Assembly: GCA_016169945.1 (NCBI GenBank)
Contig: JADLSH010000091.1
Location: 868,001 to 932,000, forward strand
Length of the DNA: 64,000 bases
Direction of reading: 5' to 3'
DNA from: Trachythela sp. YZ-2020
Lineage: Eukaryota; Cnidaria; Anthozoa; Malacalcyonacea; Clavulariidae
This document shows, one piece after another, positions 56,746-64,000 of this stretch. Under the pieces are notes generated by a model, which saw only the letters and a list, made by a program, of their open reading frames with translations, was not told where the DNA came from and did no database searches. Within the stretch, counting starts at the first letter, position 1. Each line of letters opens with the position of its first letter. The position numbers and the translations under genes are program-made.

Positions 56746-59700
56746 CAGTGCTTCCACTTTGAAAAACCAAAAAATCCTTTTTTTCTCCTTATTTTGACCG
56801 AAATTTCCTTCAAAAAATTGTGAAATTTCCTTCAAATTTCCTTTAAATAATTTAATCAAATTACGTTGATTATTCTCCAAAATAGCCTTTTCTCAAAAGA
56901 ACAATCATCTGGATGTTCAATTTTATCATTGCTCTAAAGTCTAAGCACAATTATATGACTTTATTTCTGTACAGATAAGTGAGATAACCAAAAGCTATAA
57001 ACAGAATGACGTCATTCAGGGAGACAAAATTGAATAATTAGCTACACCGATTATCTTTGTCAGAAATTATGATATATTTTCTGCACTTTATCGAGTACTA
57101 ATACAACGTATCGTCGCTATCCATGTTTTACTTTAAATAGACTCAGTCCAGCCGGTAAGGTTTGCATGTTTTACTTTCACATCCTTGTTAATACCGAAAA
57201 AATGACTTTGTCTTCAATTGTTAGAACGATCAAAATTTACAATGCATGTGCTTATCAGAGCATGATTCTATCAGTCGAGTATTTGACAAAAGCCTCACCC
57301 ATCCCAATGTAATTATAGGAGGAGATTTTAATCTTGGAGACATCGACTGGACATCTGATGTACCTGCTCCTTGCATCCCAAATTCTGCCTCACAGCATAA
57401 TAAACTCCTACACTTGATCGATGATTACTCGCTATCGCAACACGTTAAATCTACTACTAGACCTGCCTCTGGCAAAGTTCTGGATTTATTGTTATCTACT
57501 TATCCAAACTCTGTCCTAAACACTACCACTGTTTCTGGCATTAGCGACCATCTTGCTGTTGTGTTTGAAGTAAATTTGAAACCATCACGAGTTGTTAAAC
57601 CGTCTCATAAAGTCTATAGCTATAAAACGGCAGACTTTAAAGGCCTTAATGATTATATGTTAGATTTGTCGTCAACGTTCTTCTCGTCTAACCCCGAAAA
57701 TAAACCGGTTGAAGAAAACTGGAACACCTTTAAACATGCTTTGTCTGATGGTATTAATCAATTCATTCCCCAGAAGTCCTCACGGCCAAAATTTAAACTA
57801 CCCTGGATTACATACAACATCAAACGGGAGATGCGTAGAAAAGACCGGCTTCATAAAAAGGCTGTTCAAACCAAGAAAACTCAACATTGGAATAGCTTTA
57901 AATGTCAACGAAATCACGTCGCTAAGCTTATTAAAGAATCACACGAGAACTACCTTGATAACATCATTGGTAACATCTTGACCGACAATCCCTTGAAATC
58001 TAACAACACTGTGAGCATCTCAGATAAGGATAAAGCGGAAACTCTAAATTCATATTTTTTCTCGGTTTTTACTCGTGAACAGTTACCATCTCCTAGTATG
58101 GGCCACTCACCATACGAGCCTATCAATGACCTGCAGATTAACCCAGATGGTGTCGCTAAGCAGCTATCCGACTTAAATCCTCAAAAGGCATGTGGTCCAG
58201 ATGAGATTCCAGCCAGAGTTCTGAAGGAGATTGCTCAGTCTGTATCACCGTGGCTTGCCTTTATTTTCCAACAATCATTCGATCACAACGCAGTTCCGAC
58301 TGATTGGTCACAAGCTCTTGTCACTGCGGTGTTCAAAAGTAATAATAAATCAAATCCAGCAAATTATCGGCCAATCTCTTTAACCTGTATTTGTTGTAAA
58401 ATCATGGAACACATTGTCCTCAGCCACATGGCTAAACATCTTTCTGCAAATAATATACTAATTGATGAACAACACGGTTTTAGAAGAAATCGCTCATGTG
58501 AGACACAGTTAATCTCAACGATTCATGATTGGGGGAAATCTATCAACTTGAGGAAACAAACTGATGTGATACTCTTGGATTTTAAGAAAGTATTTGACTC
58601 GGTACCGCACGAGCGTCTCTTGATCAAGCTAGACTACTATGGAATCAGAGGGAATACAAGAATGTGGATAAATGCACTCATTACTAATCGTTCCCAGGTT
58701 GTTTCAGTTAATGGAACCCACTCCTCTTCCAAACCGGTTATCTCTGGAGTACCTCAGGGATCAATTCTAGGGCCAGTATTATTCCCGCTATACATAAACG
58801 ATATTTCCAGCAATATTCAATCTAGCCTACGTCTCTTTGCTGATGACTGTGTTCTTTATAGAGTAATTGACAGCCACCAGGATCATCAAATTTTGCAAAA
58901 CGATCTAGACTGTCCATCATCTTGGGCCGATTGCTGGCAGCTTAAATTCAACGTGTCCAAATGTTACCATTTAGGAATAACCTGCAAGAGAGTCCCTTAC
59001 ACGTATAAATACTACTTGAATGGTCAGATTATCTCCAAAGGAAATTCCACCAAGTACTTAGGGGTCACCATTACAAGTACATTGCGATGGAATGAACATT
59101 GTGACACTATTTGTAAAAAGGCTAATTCCACCCTCGGTTTACTTAAACGCATCTTAGGAAGCTGCTCTCCTACAGTTAAAGCTAGAGCCTATCTCAGCCT
59201 AGTCCGCCCAAAGCTTGAATACGCTAGTTGTGTTTGGAACCCTTATACTAAACGTAATATTGAGAAGATTGAAATGATCCAACATCGCGCAGCACGATTT
59301 GTAAACAACGACTTTTCCAGATATAGCCATGTTTCTCCAATGATCAATCATTTAGGATGGGACACACTTGAACGACGAAGACTGCTTAACCAGTCATGTA
59401 TGTTCTATAAGATCCACCAAGGCTGTGTTGATATCAACTTCCCCCCTGAAGTGTGCCCACTGAAAAGAAAATCTCGACTTCCTAATCAACATCCCTTTCA
59501 TCAAGTTTCATGTAACAATGATATTTTCAAATTTTCTTTTTACCCAAGAACTATTGTAACCTGGAACAATATCCTTATTAATAACGAACTGCCTACAAAC
59601 ATCAACGCTTTTAAAAGTGCTGCATTAGCTGCACTAAAATCATCGGTATAAATTTGACATGACACTTTTATTGTACAGTTTTCTTACTTTTTAAAGTTTT

Positions 59701-60195
59701 TCATATATATAGTTCATAGTTATTGTATATACATATATAAGCATCTCCTAGTATAGTGTAAACTGATTTAGGAGTATCTGATTAAAGATTAAAGATTAAA
59801 GAGCGTGGAAGAAAACGTAGAAAATATCAACAAAGATTTCATTTTCATTATGATTTATGCAATTATTTTTATAATATTGATATTACATGAAGTATTCGCT
59901 TTCAAATTATTCTGGTCCGAGCCATATTCATTAGATAATTTATAGATGACTAAATATAAATTCTACAATTTCTACTTTCGGTTAAATTGTGATCAGATTG
60001 AGGCTTATTTTACGCTATATTTAAAAAATATATTAAATATTACCAATTTTGGCGATATTTTGCATTTTCCTTCAAATTTCCTTTGTTCTTCTAGAATTTC
60101 CTTCACATTTCCCTCAAAATTTATTTCCTTCAAATTTCCTTCATTTTGCAAAAATGTCCCTTCAAAAGGAAATTTCCTTCAAAGTGGAAGCGCTG
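56746..60195. mobile_element. hAT-like element hosting a LINE insertion
   Basis: CAGTGCTTCCACTTTGAA at the left and TTCAAAGTGGAAGCGCTG at the right are inverted with one mismatch. Many copies of AAATTTCCTTC lie inside both ends, like transposase-binding repeats. CAGTGCTTCC ends are typical of hAT elements. No 8-bp duplication is visible, so either the flanks have diverged or the ends come from two copies. Most of the interior is the LINE 57246-59803. Confidence 0.65.
57246..59651 (+). CDS. LINE (CR1/L2-like) ORF2: partial endonuclease plus complete reverse transcriptase
   Basis: An 801-codon uninterrupted frame. Residues about 20-110 are the C-terminal half of an apurinic-type endonuclease (GGDFN; SDHLAV). 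The reverse transcriptase covers about 315-590: NYRPISL near 373, EQHGFR, the first catalytic Asp in LLDFKKVFDSVPH, GVPQGSILGPVLF, and FADD near 530. A tail with W-N-P-Y and a terminal W-N-N-I-L-I-N-N-E-L-P motif ends it. The first methionine is arbitrary; the upstream endonuclease half is missing, so the copy is 5'-truncated as LINEs usually are. ATTAAAG repeats near 59782-59803 form the 3' end. The intact frame suggests recent insertion, but it is not autonomous. The broken copy at 36085 belongs to the same broad clade. Confidence 0.93.
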   Translation: MCLSEHDSISRVFDKSLTHPNVIIGGDFNLGDIDWTSDVPAPCIPNSASQHNKLLHLIDDYSLSQHVKSTTRPASGKVLDLLLSTYPNSVLNTTTVSGISDHLAVVFEVNLKPSRVVKPSHKVYSYKTADFKGLNDYMLDLSSTFFSSNPENKPVEENWNTFKHALSDGINQFIPQKSSRPKFKLPWITYNIKREMRRKDRLHKKAVQTKKTQHWNSFKCQRNHVAKLIKESHENYLDNIIGNILTDNPLKSNNTVSISDKDKAETLNSYFFSVFTREQLPSPSMGHSPYEPINDLQINPDGVAKQLSDLNPQKACGPDEIPARVLKEIAQSVSPWLAFIFQQSFDHNAVPTDWSQALVTAVFKSNNKSNPANYRPISLTCICCKIMEHIVLSHMAKHLSANNILIDEQHGFRRNRSCETQLISTIHDWGKSINLRKQTDVILLDFKKVFDSVPHERLLIKLDYYGIRGNTRMWINALITNRSQVVSVNGTHSSSKPVISGVPQGSILGPVLFPLYINDISSNIQSSLRLFADDCVLYRVIDSHQDHQILQNDLDCPSSWADCWQLKFNVSKCYHLGITCKRVPYTYKYYLNGQIISKGNSTKYLGVTITSTLRWNEHCDTICKKANSTLGLLKRILGSCSPTVKARAYLSLVRPKLEYASCVWNPYTKRNIEKIEMIQHRAARFVNNDFSRYSHVSPMINHLGWDTLERRRLLNQSCMFYKIHQGCVDINFPPEVCPLKRKSRLPNQHPFHQVSCNNDIFKFSFYPRTIVTWNNILINNELPTNINAFKSAALAALKSSV

Positions 60196-60306
60196 AGCTC
60201 GATCAACCGAAGCCTTGTGCGCTAGACTACTATATACCAAGTCAAACCGCTGAACAGAAAGCGTGGGCGCACTGAGCGAGAATTTATAGTCTTTACCCAG
60301 TACTAT
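59652..60306. other. LINE 3' end, remainder of the hAT-like element and flank
   Basis: 59652-59803 is the LINE 3' region. 59804-60195 is AT-rich hAT-like interior with subterminal AAATTTCCTTC repeats. Nothing recognised in 60196-60306. Confidence 0.55.
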
Positions 60307-60801
60307 TTATCCAATATTCTGTGACGTTTCGGCGGGCTTGTGATAGAATTTCTCAATCGTTGTAGCAGATTTTCGGCCAGCAGCTTTCATAGTCTTGTAT
60401 TAATAAAGCCCATTTGGCCATTTGTTTGGTATATGAAGTTGTTGTTGATCTGCAGCTACTGTCAGCTGTATATTTGGTTACATCTCGGCCTGTTGTAATA
60501 CAGATTTAACCCAGCTAGAAATACTATCTTTAGTCAGAGGTTGATAAGGTTTTATATAACAATTGGGTATGTCAGTTCACCTCGTAACTTAAACTCGTTA
60601 ACTCTAAATGCTCAAGAACGCGAAGTTTTTTGTCATCTTTAAATTCCATCAGGTCAATAGATCAATATGTCGTCCAAGTTTTGTTTGATTTTATAACTTG
60701 TGTTTGATTGTTAAGCGGAATTTACTTTGCAGTAGGATTGCATTTGGTCAGGTATATCTTGTACTTCTTTGTAGTGCCTCAGTGCCTGTTCTCCATGATG
60801 C

Positions 60802-61445
60802 TAGGCCCTTAGCTTCTCGATTATGCTAGCATAATTTTCAGCATAATTTGGCTTAACGAGCATATTTTTGGCATTTTTCTAAAAAAAGAATGGCTAGCAT
60901 AATTTAGTATTTTTCGCTAATTTCGTCTGCATTTTGGTTGTTAAAAAGCAAAACTTTGCATTTTTTGGTGTTCATAGTGTTCATGCAGTTTTGCTAGCCG
61001 GTTTTGTTCATGAGCTTCAGCAGTGAAACAAGTCCTGTTGGTGCAACAATCATCTGCTGCAGCTGAGAGAGTATTCTCGATACTCAAATGATCCGGCATT
61101 TAACGAGCAACAGGAATGTGCCCTAGTGGACTACTTGCAAGCCAGTATAATGTTGCAGTACAACAAGCGATGAACACTTTAAACAATTATTTATGTTTAA
61201 CATTTAAAGTTTTAACATTTAAAGTATAAACATTATATTTGCATGAACCTTTAGTTAAGGAAAAGCACACGTTATGCCTTATTTTGTTTGTGTTTCTTCT
61301 AAATAAAGCCAAGCATTTTTTTAATCAAAGGAGCATAATTTTGAAACATGAGCATAATTTGAGCATAATTTTGGGGAAAAACGAGCATTGCTATAGGAGC
61401 ATACTGTAAAATGCCAGTTTTACTAGCATAATCGGGAAGGGCCTA
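60802..61445 (+). mobile_element. Internally deleted hAT element with perfect 8-bp target duplication
   Basis: TAGGCCCTTAGCTTCTCGAT at the left, imperfectly mirrored by ATCGGGAAGGGCCTA at the right. CATGATGC lies outside both ends (60794-60801 and 61446-61453). Short AGCATAATTT repeats lie inside both ends. It is inserted in the DIRS relic. Confidence 0.9.
61035..61173 (+). pseudogene. hAT transposase C-terminal (dimerisation) remnant
   Basis: LLVQQSSAAAERVFSILK, then after a one-base shift EQQECALVDYLQASIMLQYN and a stop. This is the conserved end of hAT transposases (SSAxxERxFS ... A-I-M-L-x-Y-N). It confirms the hAT nature of 60802-61445 and shows that the element derives from an autonomous copy by internal deletion. 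Confidence 0.85.
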
Positions 61446-61886
61446 CATGATGCCATTAATATACTTTTAGCATTCTTTGAAAAATGATACTGGGTTAGAA
61501 CTCCCCTAATAAGTGGCACACAGGCAGATTGGGTTTGCGGTGCAGTTGGTGTACTTTGTTTGGCTGATCTGGCAGGTGAAGCAGATTTTCACTCTTGGTT
61601 TCAGGTGTACTGGAGGATTTTGCAGCATCTGCATTGCTTTGGGTATCGGCTTTGAGTTGGCCAATCTGGAATGACTACTCCTTCTGCATTCTCTCAGTTG
61701 CAAGTTGCACATTTTGTTTAGAACTAAAGGAATCACACTGAAAGGAGGAAATGCATAGAATTTTAGTGATTTCCATTGCATTTTGAATGCATCGATTATT
61801 TCTGCATTGGGATCAGGTTTATATGCTGCATATCTGGGAAACTGGTTGTTCAATCTGGATGCAAACAGGTCAATCTCGGGCTTAAA

Positions 61887-63380
61887 TAGGGATCAGGGTC
61901 TTAAGAGACTCTGTGTCTTTCTATGCACCATTCTTAAATGCTCTTCCCTAAACCATTACATGCAATAGAATGGCTAGTGCCCATGTGATTTATAACACCT
62001 ACAACAATGGTGTTGTTATTCCGCCACTGCGAGCAAGCTGACCTAAAATGGGTAATACGTATTACCGATTATGCTCTAGACGCTATATAGTAGAAACGCT
62101 TTGCCCAACGTACATCTCCAATTTACAGACACTTAATATAAAGGTTCCCAAACGACCCGCCATATTACATATACTGTACATATTCCCCCGTTATCCCCCG
62201 TCATATTGAAACGTTATCTGTCATCATTGATTCACTCTGAAGTCTCTGTAATCATACCTACGTATAAAAAGTAACTGTGTTTCTGTTTACAGTCATTACT
62301 GTTTATTGTGCTTTTGAAATGTTCTGACTTAGCTTTTGGTATAATTTTTGTTGGTTTTGTTTCGTGCTATTTTATAAGCTTCATAGAAATACCGAGAATT
62401 TGTCCGAGTTGCTTTTTGTATTATAGTGATATTAATATGCTATCTGTGTGTAATTCAGAATTTGAATAGTACGCAATTTTAGGTATATTGCATTGATATT
62501 TTAGAAATGAGAGCATGCTTGTGTCATCATCATGATCATTGGTTAAGAACTTCGGAATATACACAATCCCGCACACAACGAACTGTTCATTTTACTCTCA
62601 GCATTAGCTGGAAATAAAGTTATGATATATCAATGCGTTGATCTGGAAAATGTAAATAAACAAGGTTTTTACTAGCAACGCCAACGCAAGCAGAATAATT
62701 AAAAACGAAGAGCAAGGCGAGGGTAGCTAAAACAAAGAAATGCAGTGAAGCATGTCGAAGCAATTTCCATATTAACAACCTCATAAGTACAATCCTGCTA
62801 GCCCTTATCCTGCACCTAACCCTGACGTTACACTCGGTAAAAAGCCTGATAGTTAGGCCTGGTTCAAAAGAAAGGCGGATAGACGAGAGACGGTATAATA
62901 CAATTTTCATATAAACAATCAACAGTAAATATCAATTCAAAGCAATTTATACTACATTTGAACTAATTTTCTAAATCAAAGCCTTCCTTCTATTATAACA
63001 TTTCAGTTCTGAGACCTGAGTTACTTGCGCGCTTCAAAGATTTTGTGACCCACAGCGGTGACAGCGCCACAATGAACTTAGGGATGTGACCAATAACTTC
63101 CATATCATCTGACCTTTCATTTGGTTGAATGTAAAATATAATTGTGTTCGTTTGTAACCTGGCAGGTAGAGCTCACAGACACGCTTGACATTACGAATTG
63201 CAAACTGTTTTCATGCTCAAAATTCACACACAAATTTTCCTCCTACTGTTTTTTTTTTGTAGACTTCTTTCAAGCGGACACCTCGGCTAATTCCTGACGG
63301 TGTCCACTTAATAAGGGCTCGACTGAATGTATAACAAATTGGAGACAGCAGCGACCGAACCTCATGTTACATGGCGACGT
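61887..63380. other. Long stretch without a gene
   Basis: No supported frame, RNA gene or element ends found. A hydrophobic frame on the minus strand at 62620-62922 has no start context or similarity I recognise. Confidence 0.5.
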
Positions 63381-63615
63381 CATAGAATAGGAAATGACTA
63401 GAAGGGCCACTTGAGGCCGAACCTTTGAAGTTTTTGACGCTGCGCATGTCGCATTACGCATGTCATTACCATTATTCTAGCCAGTCAATTGCATTTTCTG
63501 ACCAATAAACACGTTGAACTGGCTGGTCCGCCATTATTCTGGCCAGATAACTGCATAAAAATAGGGTGTCACGTTGCACTGCTGAGTGGCCTTTCTGGTC
63601 ATTTCCTATTCTGTG
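63381..63615. mobile_element. 235-bp MITE with 7-bp target duplication, copy 2
   Basis: CATAGAATAGGAAATGACTA at the left mirrors TGGTCATTTCCTATTCTGTG at the right. GCGACGT stands outside both ends (63374-63380 and 63616-63622). It is the inverted relative of 48557-48792, sharing the whole interior. Confidence 0.9.
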
Positions 63616-63691
63616 GCGACGTCGATGTTACCTTTCAATAACATTACATAACGTCTCCTGAGCCACGCCCAAGCCGAATTGAATTCGACAC

Positions 63692-63831
63692 ATGCAAAAT
63701 CCGACGTCTGAAGCCACCTCGCCCTTCAATAGCTCGCATTATGCGACCGAATTTGAAGTTTACGGTCGACTAATTACGCGGTCGATTAATAACGTCGAAT
63801 TAAATTGTTTCAGACGCCAAATTTTGCATGA
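63692..63831. mobile_element. 140-bp inverted-repeat element
   Basis: CATGCAAAATCCGACGTCTGA at the left mirrors the right end TTTCAGACGCCAAATTTTGCATG, with mismatches. Interior has several TCGAC/GTCGA motifs. Confidence 0.65.
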
Positions 63832-63951
63832 ACATATATCAAACAATTGAGTAGAACACATGCCAAATGCTACGTTTAAAAGAGGCCTTCACTTTTGGTG
63901 AGCTGGATTCTTAAAAACCTGTCTGCTATCCCGTAATGACGTCACAACTAT

Positions 63952-64000
63952 AAGGGTTAGGATGAGGGTTGATGTTAGGATAAGGGTTAGGATGAGAATT
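63952..64000. repeat. Degenerate GGGTTAGGAT repeats at the window end
   Basis: AAGGGTTAGGATGAGGGTTG and further GGGTTAGGATGAG units run to the edge. Related to, but not, pure TTAGGG telomere repeats. Confidence 0.6.

Larger units (their letters stand above)
60307..61886 (-). pseudogene. DIRS-type retrotransposon relic: RNase H-like region and tyrosine recombinase
   Basis: On the minus strand from 61886: KPEIDLFASRLNNQFPRYAA and WKSLKFYAFPPFSVIPLVL, the pattern of the RNase H-like part of DIRS/Ngaro polyproteins. After an inserted hAT element come DDKKLRVLEHL (about 60650), KPYQPLTKDSISSWVKSVLQ (about 60565), a frame with an SxCR-S remnant of the recombinase Arg box, and KSATTIEKFYHKPAE containing the presumed nucleophilic Tyr (about 60350). 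At least three frameshifts or stops break it. Tyrosine-recombinase retrotransposons integrate without an integrase; this copy cannot. Confidence 0.85.

Noticed and set aside
62620..62922. 100-residue hydrophobic minus-strand protein
   Set aside because: No recognisable domain, start context or splice structure; composition is consistent with AT-rich non-coding sequence.

Overview
The window reads as nuclear DNA of a marine invertebrate animal, most probably a cnidarian. The evidence is AT-rich sequence, genes split by GT-AG introns, intronless histone H4 genes ending in the animal histone stem-loop, a gene with a galaxin-like cysteine-rich C-terminus (a motif best known from corals), Penelope-, DIRS- and LINE-type retroelement remnants, and very many short inverted-repeat elements. 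The taxon is an inference; no marker in the window fixes the species.

Layout. A partial histone H4 gene opens the window (1-297) and a complete H4 gene lies at 51170-51481. Between them are two host genes that I could assemble exon by exon with every splice phase agreeing. On the plus strand, seven exons from 6503 to 17071 encode a 472-residue secreted VWA-HYR-HYR-galaxin-like protein; a decayed second copy of its VWA exon lies at 18364-18601. On the minus strand, ten exons from 33212 down to 22174 encode a 758-residue single-pass membrane protein with a short Ser/Thr-rich ectodomain and a cytoplasmic ZU5-UPA-Death-Death tail. A C2H2 zinc-finger gene with eleven tandem fingers sits at 54463-53198 (minus).

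The rest is mainly mobile DNA, often nested. Target-site duplications (TSDs) can be read directly for several elements: 8 bp (hAT type) at 2172-2474, 25572-25878 (one mismatch), 40394-44510 and 60802-61445; 9 bp at 29653-29859, 44649-44768 and 47027-47315; 7 bp at both copies of one family (48557-48792, 63381-63615); TTAA at 10751-11384, 20670-21384, 27254-27496, 49355-49856 and 49427-49669; 3 bp at 40758-44174 and 54915-55237. Retroelements include a LINE with an open 801-codon reverse transcriptase frame (57246-59651), a broken LINE (36085-37686), a DIRS-type RNase H/tyrosine recombinase relic (61886-60307, minus), a Penelope-type GIY-YIG relic (55795-55610, minus) and a tRNA-derived SINE (39998-40325).

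The most unusual items are a complete hammerhead ribozyme motif on the minus strand (9560-9517) with a palindromic stem III suited to dimer formation, the compact double-Death-domain receptor with a 336-bp pure CGA repeat in a 504-bp intron, a four-level nest of transposons at 40394-44510, and a promoter-like block between two inverted satellite arrays inside an intron (26665-28080). The host genes do not form a visible shared pathway.
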